Program-made: the position numbers and the translations under genes
Assembly (NCBI RefSeq): GCF_014257025.1
Contig: NZ_JACMSF010000041.1
Location: 22,136-86,135 of the forward strand
Direction of reading: 5' to 3'
Origin: Streptomyces cupreus
GTDB lineage: Bacteria > Actinomycetota > Actinomycetes > Streptomycetales > Streptomycetaceae
Length of the DNA stretch: 64,000 bases
Shown here: in pieces, positions 8,584 through 17,681 of the stretch
Layout of the letters: each line of letters starts with the position of its first letter
How positions within the stretch are numbered: position 1 is the first letter of the stretch
The notes under the pieces: model-generated
Databases searched by the model: none
What the model saw: only the letters and a program-made list of their open reading frames with translations
Told to the model about the DNA's origin: nothing

Positions 8584-8612
8584 CGGCGCCCCTCCGGGCT
8601 GGAGGGGCGCCG
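8584..8612. terminator. Strong hairpin terminator after transglycosylase gene
   Basis: CGGCGCCCCTCC (8584-8595) and GGAGGGGCGCCG (8601-8612) form a perfect 12-bp stem closed by GGGCT. It starts 12 bases past the stop of the leftward transglycosylase gene. Confidence 0.85.
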
Positions 8613-8624
8613 CTCGGGCCGTGC

Positions 8625-10313
8625 TTATGCGCTGGGGCTCGCCGACGGGGTGGGCGACGGCGACTCGGCCGCCGCGACGGTCAGTTCGATCGTCAGCGTC
8701 GCGCCGCCCGCGGTGTTGATACGGAGCAGGAAGGTGCCGGTGGTGTCGTCGGCGTACAGCTTCGGCAGCTTCAACAGGCCGTCGGCGTCCGTCTCCAGGC
8801 CGGTCAGGGTCCGTACGGCCTTGCCCTCGGCGTCCTTGAAGTAGGGGCCCTTGTCGTTCTCGGTCGGGTCGTCCGCCGACTTGATCAGGGTGGCGGTGGC
8901 CGCGACTCCGTCCGCGACGGCGCCCTTGTAGGTGGCCTTCACCTCGACCTGTTCCGCGAACTCGCCGCCCGGGGTGCAGGTCAGCGCGGTCTCGGTGGTA
9001 CGGGCGAGGGTGTCGGCGGCGCGTTCGGTGACCGTGGCCGTGTAGTCGAGCCCGCTGATCGAGCGGCCCACGACGGTCGCCCGGACGATGAACTCGCCGG
9101 TCTCCTCGCCCGCCTGGAGCGCGGGCGCCACGGCCGTACCGCTGCTGTTCGTGAGGGCTGTGGCGTACTTCTCGCCGCCGGTGAAGGTGGTGTCGGTGTC
9201 GCCGACGATGGTGAAGCGGATCCGCACCTTGCCGACGCCCTTGCCGGCCGAGGTCTCGGCACGGGTGCTGATCTTCTCGCCGAAGGCGTCGCCCGCCATC
9301 GCGGTGAGCTTGGCGGTGTCGGCGTCCTCCAGGTGGTGCACCGTGTCGGTGGGGGTCCCCGGAGGCGTCGTGGGCGGGGGTGCAGAAGGCGGCGCGGACG
9401 GGGGCGGCGTCGTCTGTGGGGGCGTAGTAGGCGGCGGCGTGCTCGGCGGCTGCGAGGCCGGAGGCGACGGCTGGGTCCTGGCCCCGTCGTTGTCGTCGCT
9501 GCGGTCCTGGGGGATCGTGCCGGTGCCGTCGGGGATCTCGTCGACGCCCTTGCGGTAGTGCTCCAGCCACGCCAGGACCGTGTTCAGGTAGTCCGTGGAG
9601 TTGTTGTAGCTGAGGATCGCGCTCTTGAGGTCGGACGGGTCGGACAGGTCCCAGTCGAAGCGGCACAGATAGTGGCCTGCGGCGAGGGCGGCGTCGTAGA
9701 CGTTGTTGGGGTCCTTCTCGCCGTCGCCGTTGCCGTCGCGGCCCGCCCACGCCCAGGTGGACGGGATGAACTGCATCGGGCCCACGGCACGGTCGTAGGA
9801 GCTGTCGCCGTCGTAGGCGCCGCCGTCGGTGTCGCTGATGTTCGCGAAGCCGTTGCCGTTGAGCTGCGGGCCGAGGATCGGGGAGGTCGTGGTGCCGTCG
9901 GCGCTCACCCGGCCGCCGCGGGCGTGGCCCGACTCGACATGGCCGATGGCGGCGAGCAGTTCCCAGGGCAGGTTGCAGCCGGGCTTGGAATCCTGGAGCG
10001 AGGCGGCGGCCTGCTTGTAGGCGTCCAGGACGGTCGCGGGTATGTCGGACTCGGTGTCCGTGATGTCCGTCCCGCCCGCGCTCGGCGAGGGCTGGGGGCT
10101 GTCGAGGGGCGGCAGGTCCGTGTAGTACGGGGAGTTACCGGTCGCGCTGTCGTCGGCGTCGGGGGTCGGCTGGGTGTCGGAAGTCGTCCGTCTGCCCTGG
10201 TCGTCGACCGTCACTCCGGGAGCCTGGGAGCCGGACAGCGCCGCGACCGCCAGTGCGGCCACGGCGGCGGTGGCCGCACCCTTGTACAGCCTCCTGCCGA
10301 ATTGCGCCGACAT
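8625..10313 (-). CDS. Secreted lytic murein transglycosylase-like protein
   Basis: A secreted 562-aa protein. The N-terminus RRLYKGAATAAVAALAVAAL looks like a signal peptide. A lytic transglycosylase (SLT/MltB-like) domain follows at about residues 95-270: LPWELLAAIGHVESGHARGG carries the likely catalytic Glu, and later motifs are VGPMQFIPSTWA, NNVYDAALAAGHYLC and SAILSYNNS. A linker of Thr/Pro repeats (PPSTPPPTTPPQTTPPPSAPP-like, about residues 300-345) leads to a Thr-rich C-terminal region resembling adhesin or Ig-type repeats. It probably cleaves peptidoglycan glycan strands during growth. ATG 10313 follows GGGAGGGG. Confidence 0.85.
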   Translation of the reverse strand: MSAQFGRRLYKGAATAAVAALAVAALSGSQAPGVTVDDQGRRTTSDTQPTPDADDSATGNSPYYTDLPPLDSPQPSPSAGGTDITDTESDIPATVLDAYKQAAASLQDSKPGCNLPWELLAAIGHVESGHARGGRVSADGTTTSPILGPQLNGNGFANISDTDGGAYDGDSSYDRAVGPMQFIPSTWAWAGRDGNGDGEKDPNNVYDAALAAGHYLCRFDWDLSDPSDLKSAILSYNNSTDYLNTVLAWLEHYRKGVDEIPDGTGTIPQDRSDDNDGARTQPSPPASQPPSTPPPTTPPQTTPPPSAPPSAPPPTTPPGTPTDTVHHLEDADTAKLTAMAGDAFGEKISTRAETSAGKGVGKVRIRFTIVGDTDTTFTGGEKYATALTNSSGTAVAPALQAGEETGEFIVRATVVGRSISGLDYTATVTERAADTLARTTETALTCTPGGEFAEQVEVKATYKGAVADGVAATATLIKSADDPTENDKGPYFKDAEGKAVRTLTGLETDADGLLKLPKLYADDTTGTFLLRINTAGGATLTIELTVAAAESPSPTPSASPSA

Positions 10314-10598
10314 AGAGTGAACCCCTCCCGTGGACGCCCGAGCGCCCGTCTCTGTCTGTCCCGTCGCCCTGTTGTGACGAACGACCCGCCGTGGGGGTTG
10401 CGCTCGTGGGGCCGTTCGGTGGTGCGCCCGCGAGCATCCGTCCGTTTTTGTCCGTACGTCGGCCACGCTCCCCGCGCGCCAACCCAAGTGACCCTACGAC
10501 AACTTCAGTGCCACGGGCACCCGTTCGGGTCCGATATTCACCAGTTGGCCATGCGTGATACTGGCCGGGTCGATCACATCCCCCAGTAAGGAGCGTCG

Positions 10599-11432
10599 GT
10601 GCCGTTCACCCTGAGCCATGCGGCGGCGGTGCTGCCCGCCGTGCGCACCGACGGAACGGGCCGGAGCCGCCTGGTTCCCGCCGTCCTCGTGGCGGGGTCC
10701 TTCGGGCCCGACATGACCTACTACGCGGCCGGCGCCGTCCCCGGCGCGATGGAGTTCGGCGACGTCACGCACTCCTTCGCGGGCGTGTTCACGGTGGATG
10801 TGGCCATCGCCTGGGCGCTGGTGGGGCTGTGGCTGCTCATGCGCGAGCCCTTGGTGGCCCTGCTGCCGCCGGCCCGGCAGGGGCGGGTGGCCGCGCTGCT
10901 GCGCTGCGGTGCGCCACGCGCGCGCGTGGGGCCGGAACTGGTGGTGTGGTGGTACGTCTCCGCGGTCCTCGGTGCGCTCACCCATGTCGTCTGGGACGCG
11001 TTCACGCATCTCGACCGGTGGGGGATGTGGCTGTTCCCCGTCCTCGGGGAGGAGTTCGCGGGGTCCCCTTTGTACTGGTATCTCCAGTACGGCGGTTCGG
11101 CGGTGGCGGCGGTCGTCATCGCCGGGTTCCTGTCGGTGGCGCTACGGCGGGTTCCGGCCGGCGTCCTGCCGGTCGGGGTGCCGGTGCTGTCCTCGCGGGA
11201 CCGGTGGGTGGCCGGGGTGGTGCTCCTCGGCTGCGCGGTGGTGTTCGCGGTGCAGCGGGCGGTGCGCTGGTGGGCGTACTGGGGGTCGGTCGCGAAGCCC
11301 TGGGAGCTGATTCCGACGGTGTGCTTCGGGGCGGGCTCGGGACTGGTGCTGGGGGTGCTGGTGTACGCCGTGGCGGTCAGGGTGTGGCGTCCTGTCGAGG
11401 CGCTCGCACCGCGGACGCCACAAATACGGTGA
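10599..11432 (+). CDS. DUF4184 family integral membrane protein
   Basis: A 277-aa membrane protein of the DUF4184 family, recognised by its N-terminus MPFTLSHAAAVLP with SFGPDMTYY and VTHSF, and by HVVWDAFTHLDRWG in the middle. The His and Asp residues are arranged as in membrane metal-dependent hydrolases such as the YdjM/LexA-regulated group, but activity is unproven. Five to six hydrophobic segments are visible. The start is GTG 10599, eight bases after AAGGAG. It stands alone, divergent from the transglycosylase gene. Confidence 0.85.
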   Translation: MPFTLSHAAAVLPAVRTDGTGRSRLVPAVLVAGSFGPDMTYYAAGAVPGAMEFGDVTHSFAGVFTVDVAIAWALVGLWLLMREPLVALLPPARQGRVAALLRCGAPRARVGPELVVWWYVSAVLGALTHVVWDAFTHLDRWGMWLFPVLGEEFAGSPLYWYLQYGGSAVAAVVIAGFLSVALRRVPAGVLPVGVPVLSSRDRWVAGVVLLGCAVVFAVQRAVRWWAYWGSVAKPWELIPTVCFGAGSGLVLGVLVYAVAVRVWRPVEALAPRTPQIR

Positions 11433-11783
11433 CTCTGCGCAGGGGGCGTGGCCCTACGGGCCGGGTGAGCTCCGCCCAGAGAAGGAGCGTTGCCCTCAGG
11501 TCGGTGGGGATGCGGGGGGTGCTGGCGTCAGCCGCGTGTGCCGTCCGGCGGTGGCGTGTGCGTATACCCATGCCCGCATCCTGACGGTGTCCGGGGCCCG
11601 GGGGCGTCTTCGCGGGGGCCACGTGGGTGACGGTCCCTTCGGGGGTGGGGCCGCGTCCTTCGCGTCTGCGTGGTTACGGTTGTTTGGGGGGCGCGGGTGG
11701 TTTGTGGCTGGTCGCGCCCACGCGGCGGAGCCGCACATCGACACAGCCCCGCGCCCCTTTCCGGAGCTGCAGTGCCCCTCGTT
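11433..11783. other. Convergent intergenic region with dispersed repeat
   Basis: There are 350 bases between the DUF4184 and polA stop codons. The right half holds a streptomycete dispersed repeat (11685-11762). The left half is G-rich with no clear hairpin, promoter or credible ORF; the open frames there lack ribosome sites. Confidence 0.5.
11685..11762 (-). repeat. Dispersed streptomycete intergenic repeat, copy 2
   Basis: Read on the minus strand it runs AAAGGGGCGCGGGGCTGTGT, then GTGCGGCTCCGCCGCGTGGG, then CGCGACCAGCCAC. The central CGGCTCCGCCG can fold. I recognise this as the long form of a repeat scattered through intergenic regions of streptomycetes; copy 1 (735-774) shares the GGGGCGC and GCGCGAC.AGCC parts. 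Confidence 0.55.
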
Positions 11784-14510
11784 TTAATGCGCCGCCGATT
11801 CCCAGTCCGCGCCCGAGCCCACCGAGACTCCCAGGGGCACGTCCAAGGTGACCGCGTTGGACATCTGCTCGCGGACCAGTTCCTCTGCCCGTTCCCGCTC
11901 GCCCGGGGCGATCTCCAGGACGATTTCGTCGTGGACCTGGAGGAGCATGCGGGACTTGAGGTCGGCCTCTCGCAGGGCCTTGTCGACCTTGAGCATGGCG
12001 ATCTTGACGATGTCGGCCGCCGTGCCCTGGATCGGGGCGTTGAGGGCCATGCGCTCGGCCGCCTCCCGGCGCTGGCGGTTGTCGCTGTTGAGATCGGGCA
12101 GGTAGCGGCGGCGGCCGAAGAGGGTCGCCGTGTAGCCCGTCGCGCGGGCCTCGTCGACCGCTCGGCGCAGATAGTCCCGTACGCCGCCGAAGCGCTCGAA
12201 GTAGGCGTCCATCAGGGCGCGGGCCTCGGCCGCCTCGATGTTCAGCTGCTGGGAGAGGCCGAAGGCCGAGAGGCCGTACGCCAGGCCGTAGGACATCGCC
12301 TTGATCTTGCGGCGCATCTCCGCGTCCACCGCGCCGGGCTCGACGGCGAAGACCTGGGAGGCGGCCGTGGTGTGCAGGTCCTCCCCCGAGGTGAACGCCT
12401 CGATCAGGCCCTCGTCGGCGGACAGGTGGGCCATCACACGCAGCTCGATCTGGCTGTAGTCCGCGGTCATCAGGGACTCGAAGCCCTCGCCGACCACGAA
12501 GCCGCGGCGGATCGCGCGGCCCTCGTCGGTGCGGACCGGGATGTTCTGGAGGTTCGGGTCCGTCGAGGAGAGCCGACCGGTCGCGGCGACCGTCTGGTTG
12601 AAGGTGGTGTGGATCCGGCCGTCCGCCGCGATCGTCTTGATCAGACCCTCGACCGTGACCCGCAGTTTCGCCTGCTCACGGTGGCGGAGCATGATCACCG
12701 GGAGTTCGTTGTCCGTCTGGGTCGCGAGCCAGGCCAGGGCGTCGGCGTCGGTGGTGTAGCCGGTCTTGGTCTTCTTCGTCCTGGGCAGGCCGAGCTCGCC
12801 GAAGAGGACCTCCTGGAGCTGCTTGGGCGAACCGAGGTTGAACTCGTGTCCGGCCGCGGCGTGCGCCTCCTTCACCACCTGCTGCACGGCGCCCGCGAAC
12901 ATCTGTTCCATTGCTTCCAGGTGGGCCCGGTCGGCGGCGATGCCGTGCCGCTCCATACGGGCCAGCAGCGCGGAGGTGGGCAGCTCCATGTCGCGCAGGA
13001 GGTCGGCCGCGCCGACCTCCTGGAGCCGGCCCTCGAAGGCCTCGCCCAGGTCGAGGACCGCGCGGGCCTGGACCATGAGCGCCTCGGCCTCGGCGCCGTC
13101 GTCCGCGCCGAAGGCGAGCTGGCCGTCGGCCGCGGCGGCGGGGGCCAGCTCGCGGTGGAGGTACTCCAGGGAGAGCGCGTCCAGGTCGAAGGAGCGGCGG
13201 CCGGGCTTGACCAGGTAGGCGGCGAGGGCGGTGTCCATGGTCACGCCGTCCACGGTCCAGCCGTGCTCGGCGAAGACCCGCATCGCGCCCTTGGCGTTGT
13301 GGAAGACCTTGGGGCGCTCGGCGTCGGCCAGCCAGGCCGCGAACGCCGTCTCGTCGGCCTCGTCCAGCTGGGACGGGTCGAACCAGGCCGCCGGTCCGCC
13401 GGCCGTGGCCAGCGCGACCTCGGCGACCGAGCCGGTGCCGAGTGCCCAGGTGTCGACGGTGGCGATGCCGAGGGGCGCGGTGCCGTGCCCGGCCAGCCAC
13501 GGGGCAAGATCGCCGGTGCCGAGCACCTTGCCGTCCAGCTCCACGCCGTCCGCGACGACCGGGGTCTCCTCGGCCTCCTCGGCGCCCGGGTCGACCGCCA
13601 GCAGTCGCTCCCGGAGGGAGGGGTTACGGATCTCCAGGGTGTCGAGGACCATCGCGACGGCCTTGCGGTCGTACGCGGCCCGCTCCAGGTCGGCGACCGT
13701 CTTGGGCAGCTCGACGGTGCGGACCATCTCGGTCAGCCGGCGGTTGAGCTTGACCGCCTCCAGGTGGTCGCGGAGGTTCTGACCCGCCTTGCCCTTGACC
13801 TCCTCGACCCGCTCGACCAGCTCCGCGAACGAACCGAACTGGTTGATCCACTTCGCGGCGGTCTTCTCGCCGACGCCGGGGATGCCCGGCAGGTTGTCGG
13901 ACGGGTCGCCGCGCAGGGCCGCGAAGTCGGGGTACTGGGCGGGCGTCAACCCGTACTTCTCGATGACCTTCTCCGGCGTGAACCGGGTCAGCTCGGAGAC
14001 GCCCTTCGTCGGGTACAGCACGGTGACGTTCTCGGTGATCAACTGGAAGTTGTCCCGGTCGCCGGTGACGATCAGCACCTCGAAGCCCTCGGCCTCGGCC
14101 TGGGTGGCGAGGGTGGCGATGACGTCGTCCGCCTCGTACCCCTCGACCGCGAAGCGCTCGGCGTGCATCGCGTCGAGCAGCTCGCCGATCAGCTCGACCT
14201 GGCCCTTGAACTCGTCCGGGGTCTTGGAGCGGTTCGCCTTGTACTCCGTGAACTCCTCGGAGCGCCAGGTCTTGCGGGACACGTCGAAGGCGACCGCGAA
14301 GTGCGTGGGCGCCTCGTCGCGCAGCGTGTTGGCCAGCATCGACGCGAAGCCGTAGATCGCGTTCGTCGGCTGGCCCGTCGCGGTCGTGAAGTTCTCCGCG
14401 GGCAGCGCGAAGAACGCGCGGTAGGCCAGGGAATGCCCGTCCATGAGCATCAGCCGCGGACGGCTGCCGCCGGGGTTCGTTTCGGTCTTCTTCGATGCTG
14501 TCTCTGCCAC
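11784..14510 (-). CDS. polA: DNA polymerase I
   Basis: DNA polymerase I (908 aa) for Okazaki fragment processing and repair. The N-terminal 5'-nuclease domain (about 1-310) has MLMDGHSLAYRAFFALP, GYEADDVIATLA, VTGDRDNFQLI and LPGIPGVGEKTAAKW. In the middle domain the E. coli exonuclease D-x-E motif is replaced by GIATVDTWALG, so proofreading should be absent, as in other actinobacterial Pol I. The polymerase domain shows motif A DYSQIELRVMAHLS, motif B RRKIKAMSYGLAYG and motif C QVHDEIVLE. I chose GTG 14510 (VAETASKKTE), which gives the normal family length; the frame is open further upstream without conserved sequence. Confidence 0.96.
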   Translation of the reverse strand: MAETASKKTETNPGGSRPRLMLMDGHSLAYRAFFALPAENFTTATGQPTNAIYGFASMLANTLRDEAPTHFAVAFDVSRKTWRSEEFTEYKANRSKTPDEFKGQVELIGELLDAMHAERFAVEGYEADDVIATLATQAEAEGFEVLIVTGDRDNFQLITENVTVLYPTKGVSELTRFTPEKVIEKYGLTPAQYPDFAALRGDPSDNLPGIPGVGEKTAAKWINQFGSFAELVERVEEVKGKAGQNLRDHLEAVKLNRRLTEMVRTVELPKTVADLERAAYDRKAVAMVLDTLEIRNPSLRERLLAVDPGAEEAEETPVVADGVELDGKVLGTGDLAPWLAGHGTAPLGIATVDTWALGTGSVAEVALATAGGPAAWFDPSQLDEADETAFAAWLADAERPKVFHNAKGAMRVFAEHGWTVDGVTMDTALAAYLVKPGRRSFDLDALSLEYLHRELAPAAAADGQLAFGADDGAEAEALMVQARAVLDLGEAFEGRLQEVGAADLLRDMELPTSALLARMERHGIAADRAHLEAMEQMFAGAVQQVVKEAHAAAGHEFNLGSPKQLQEVLFGELGLPRTKKTKTGYTTDADALAWLATQTDNELPVIMLRHREQAKLRVTVEGLIKTIAADGRIHTTFNQTVAATGRLSSTDPNLQNIPVRTDEGRAIRRGFVVGEGFESLMTADYSQIELRVMAHLSADEGLIEAFTSGEDLHTTAASQVFAVEPGAVDAEMRRKIKAMSYGLAYGLSAFGLSQQLNIEAAEARALMDAYFERFGGVRDYLRRAVDEARATGYTATLFGRRRYLPDLNSDNRQRREAAERMALNAPIQGTAADIVKIAMLKVDKALREADLKSRMLLQVHDEIVLEIAPGERERAEELVREQMSNAVTLDVPLGVSVGSGADWESAAH

Positions 14511-14688
14511 GTCCCCGATCCTGCCACGCCGCACTGACAGTCGGGGCCCACGGCCGGATCGGCGGTGCCCGAGGGGTTCCCGCACCCATTGCTCGCGCCC
14601 GGCGGTGAACCCGGGCGCGGGCGTTGTCGGTGACACGTGCGAGGATCGGAGACGTACCTCACATACGCAGTCGTAAGGAGAGCGTGCG

Positions 14689-16968
14689 ATGGCGACGAAG
14701 CCGCCCAAGGGTGATCCGGTTCAGGACGCGCCGCAGGTCGCCGAGCCGAAGCACGCGGCGGCGGGGCTGCCCGCCATCGGGCACACCCTGCGCGTCGCCC
14801 AGCAGCAGATGGGCGTGAAGCGGACCGCGCTGACGCTGCTGCGGGTCAATCAGAAGGACGGGTTCGACTGCCCGGGCTGCGCCTGGCCGGAGCCGGAGCA
14901 CCGGCACACCGCGGAGTTCTGTGAGAACGGCGCGAAGGCGGTCGCCGAGGAGGCCACCCTGCGCCGGGTGACCCCGGAGTTCTTCGCCGCGCACTCCGTC
15001 GCCGACCTGGCGACCCGCAGCGGCTACTGGCTGGGACAGCAGGGACGGCTGACCCACCCCATGTATCTCCCCGAGGGCGGCGACCACTACGAGCCGGTCA
15101 CCTGGGAGCGCGCCTTCGACATCGTCGCCGAGGAGCTGGCGGCCCTCGGCTCCCCCGACGAGGCCCTCTTCTACACCTCCGGGCGGACCAGCAACGAGGC
15201 GGCGTTCCTCTACCAGCTGTTCGCCCGCGAGTTCGGCACCAACAATCTGCCGGACTGCTCGAACATGTGCCATGAGTCGTCGGGTTCCGCGCTGAACGAG
15301 ACCATCGGCATCGGCAAGGGCAGCGTGCTGCTGGAGGACCTCTACAAGGCCGATCTGATCATCGTGGCCGGACAGAACCCGGGCACGAACCACCCCCGGA
15401 TGCTCTCCGCGCTGGAGAAGGCCAAGGCGAACGGCGCCAAGGTGATCAGCGTCAACCCGCTGCCCGAGGCCGGTCTGGAGCGGTTCAAGAACCCGCAGAC
15501 CCCGCAGGGCATGCTCAAGGGCGCCGCGCTCACCGATCTGTTCCTGCAGATCCGCATCGGCGGCGACCAGGCGCTGTTCCGGCTGCTCAACAAGCTGATC
15601 CTGGAGAGTGAGGGCGCGGTCGACGAGGAGTTCGTCCGCGAACACACTCACGGGTACGAGGAGTTCGCGGCCGCCGCGCGCGCCGCCGACTGGGACGAGA
15701 CGCTCACCGCGACCGGGCTGTCCCAGGAGGAGATCGAGCGGGCCCTCGGCATGATCCTCGCCTCCGAGCGGACGATCGTCTGCTGGGCGATGGGCCTGAC
15801 CCAGCACAAGCACTCCGTGCCGACCATCCGCGAGGTGGTCAACTTCCTGCTTCTGCGCGGCAACATCGGGCGCCCGGGCGCGGGCGTGTGCCCGGTGCGC
15901 GGGCACTCCAATGTGCAGGGCGACCGCACGATGGGCATCTTCGAGCGGCCCGCCCCGGCCTTCCTGGACGCCCTGGAGAAGGAGTTCGGGTTCGCGCCGC
16001 CGCGCGAGCACGGCTATGACGTCGTACGGGCCATCCGCGCGATGCGGGACGACAAGGCGAAGGTGTTCTTCGCGATGGGCGGCAACTTCGTGTCGGCGTC
16101 GCCCGACACGGAGGTGACCGAGGCGGCGATGCGGCGGGCGCGGCTGACGGTGCATGTGTCGACCAAACTGAACCGTTCGCACGCGGTCACGGGTGCGCGG
16201 GCGCTGATCCTGCCGACGCTGGGGCGGACCGAGCGCGATCTTCAGGGCAGTGGCGAGCAGTTCGTGACCGTCGAGGACTCCATGGGCATGGTGCACGCCT
16301 CGCGCGGGCGGCTGGAACCGGCGAGTGCGCAGTTGCTGTCGGAGCCGGCGATCGTGTGCAGGCTGGCGCGTCGGGTGCTCGGCTCGGACAGCCGGGTGCC
16401 GTGGGAGGAGTTCGAGAAGGACTACGCGACGATCCGTGATCGCATCGCGCGGGTGATCCCCGGTTTCGAGGACTTCAACGCGCGCGTGGCGCGTCCCGGC
16501 GGGTTCGCCCTGCCGCACGCTCCGCGTGACGAGCGGCGGTTCCCGACGGCGACGGGCAAGGCGAACTTCACGGCGGCGCCGGTGGAGTATCCGGAGCTGC
16601 CCGAGGGGCGGCTGCTGTTGCAGACGCTGCGGTCGCACGACCAGTACAACACCACGATCTACGGCCTCGACGACCGTTATCGGGGGATCAGGAACGGTCG
16701 GCGGGTGGTGCTGGTGAACCCCGAGGACGCGCGGGGGCTCGGGGTCGCGGACGGGTCGTACGTCGATCTGGTCAGTGAGTGGAAGGACGGGGTCGAGCGG
16801 AGGGCTCCCGGGTTCCGGGTCGTGCTCTATCCGACGGCTCGGGGGTGTGCGGCGGCGTACTACCCCGAGACCAATGTGCTGGTGCCGCTGGACGCCACGG
16901 CGGACACCAGTAACACCCCGGCCAGCAAGTCCGTCGTCGTGCGTCTGGAACAATCGGCGACCGACTGA
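14689..16968 (+). CDS. FdhF/YdeP family molybdopterin oxidoreductase
   Basis: A 759-aa molybdopterin oxidoreductase related to the formate dehydrogenase alpha subunit, FdhF/YdeP subfamily. Early cysteines C61, C64 and C78 (FDCPGCAWP...EFCENG) may bind an iron-sulfur cluster. The family signatures YTSGRTSNEAAFLYQLFARE, DCSNMCHESSG, GQNPGTNHPRML and GAGVCPVRGHSNVQGDRTMG are clear, and the C-terminal half has the molydopterin-dinucleotide binding domain (YDLY-type QYNTTIYGLDDRYRG). Physiological substrate is unknown; E. coli YdeP is linked to acid resistance. ATG 14689 follows AAGGAGA. Divergent from polA, and it stands alone apart from the small thioesterase gene 60 bases downstream. Confidence 0.9.
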   Translation: MATKPPKGDPVQDAPQVAEPKHAAAGLPAIGHTLRVAQQQMGVKRTALTLLRVNQKDGFDCPGCAWPEPEHRHTAEFCENGAKAVAEEATLRRVTPEFFAAHSVADLATRSGYWLGQQGRLTHPMYLPEGGDHYEPVTWERAFDIVAEELAALGSPDEALFYTSGRTSNEAAFLYQLFAREFGTNNLPDCSNMCHESSGSALNETIGIGKGSVLLEDLYKADLIIVAGQNPGTNHPRMLSALEKAKANGAKVISVNPLPEAGLERFKNPQTPQGMLKGAALTDLFLQIRIGGDQALFRLLNKLILESEGAVDEEFVREHTHGYEEFAAAARAADWDETLTATGLSQEEIERALGMILASERTIVCWAMGLTQHKHSVPTIREVVNFLLLRGNIGRPGAGVCPVRGHSNVQGDRTMGIFERPAPAFLDALEKEFGFAPPREHGYDVVRAIRAMRDDKAKVFFAMGGNFVSASPDTEVTEAAMRRARLTVHVSTKLNRSHAVTGARALILPTLGRTERDLQGSGEQFVTVEDSMGMVHASRGRLEPASAQLLSEPAIVCRLARRVLGSDSRVPWEEFEKDYATIRDRIARVIPGFEDFNARVARPGGFALPHAPRDERRFPTATGKANFTAAPVEYPELPEGRLLLQTLRSHDQYNTTIYGLDDRYRGIRNGRRVVLVNPEDARGLGVADGSYVDLVSEWKDGVERRAPGFRVVLYPTARGCAAAYYPETNVLVPLDATADTSNTPASKSVVVRLEQSATD

Positions 16969-17028
16969 GCGTTTGCTCAGGTGCCGGCGAACGCTGGACC
17001 GGATCGACGACGAACGGAGTCTGGCCCC

Positions 17029-17517
17029 ATGGGCGAGCAGCAGCAGGTGAGGTTCCCGCAAGAGGTCATAGACGAGTACGCCGCGCTCGGGGTGGATCTG
17101 CCGGCGCTGTTCTCGGCGGGGCATCTGGGGACGCGGATGGGGGTGCAGATCCTGGAGGCGTCGGCGGAGCGGGTAGTCGGGACGATGCCGGTGGAGGGGA
17201 ACACGCAGCCGTACGGGTTGCTGCACGGGGGTGCGTCCGCGGTGCTGGCGGAGACGCTGGGGTCTGTGGGGTCGATGTTGCACGGGGGGTCTTCGAAGAT
17301 CGCCGTGGGTGTCGATCTCAACTGCACGCACCATCGGGGGGTGCGGTCGGGATTGGTGACCGGGGTTGCTACACCGGTGCACCGGGGGCGCTCTACGGCG
17401 ACGTACGAGATCGTGATCAGTGACGAGGACGACAAGCGGGTGTGTACGGCGCGGCTGACCTGCCTGCTTCGGGATGTGCGGCCGGGGGACGGGGCGCATG
17501 TGGGTGCCGCCGGCTGA
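17029..17517 (+). CDS. PaaI-type hotdog-fold thioesterase
   Basis: A 162-aa hotdog-fold protein of the PaaI/YbgC-like thioesterase group, predicted to hydrolyse acyl- or aryl-CoA esters. The core motif NTQPYGLLHGGASAVLAETLGS contains the usual HGG turn and catalytic acidic residue, followed by VGVDLNCTHHRGVRSG. ATG 17029 matches the normal start of this family; an in-frame GTG at 16981 would add 16 unconserved residues. It follows the oxidoreductase gene in the same direction and could be cotranscribed. A nested hairpin follows. Confidence 0.85.
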   Translation: MGEQQQVRFPQEVIDEYAALGVDLPALFSAGHLGTRMGVQILEASAERVVGTMPVEGNTQPYGLLHGGASAVLAETLGSVGSMLHGGSSKIAVGVDLNCTHHRGVRSGLVTGVATPVHRGRSTATYEIVISDEDDKRVCTARLTCLLRDVRPGDGAHVGAAG

Positions 17518-17551
17518 TCGACTGACCGCGCACTGGGGCTGAGCGGGAGGT

Positions 17552-17607
17552 GGGAGGCGCGGCCCGTCGCTGACAGGGTGCCGCCGCTTTGGCGGCGGGC
17601 GCCTCCC
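17552..17607 (+). terminator. Nested inverted repeat after thioesterase gene
   Basis: Outer arms GGGAGGCGC (17552-17560) and GCGCCTCCC (17599-17607) enclose an inner hairpin GCCGCC-GCTTT-GGCGGC (17580-17596). This is probably a terminator, lying 35 bases downstream of the thioesterase stop. Confidence 0.6.
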
Positions 17608-17681
17608 CAGCGGCGCGGCTGCCCCAGCTGTGCCGGCCATTCAGCGGCGACCGTCCCCGGCTTCCGCGGTACCGTTCCCTC

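Noticed and set aside
10314..10480. c-di-AMP (ydaO) riboswitch before the transglycosylase gene
   Set aside because: Considered because such riboswitches precede wall-lytic genes in streptomycetes, but I could not find the expected conserved core in this leader.
11377..11622. 81-codon minus-strand frame between the DUF4184 gene and polA
   Set aside because: No ribosome site, Arg/Thr/Pro-rich composition, overlaps the end of DUF4184; treated as non-coding.
11670..14537. 955-codon open frame antisense to polA
   Set aside because: Shadow of polA; no domain, no ribosome site, and biased dipeptide composition.
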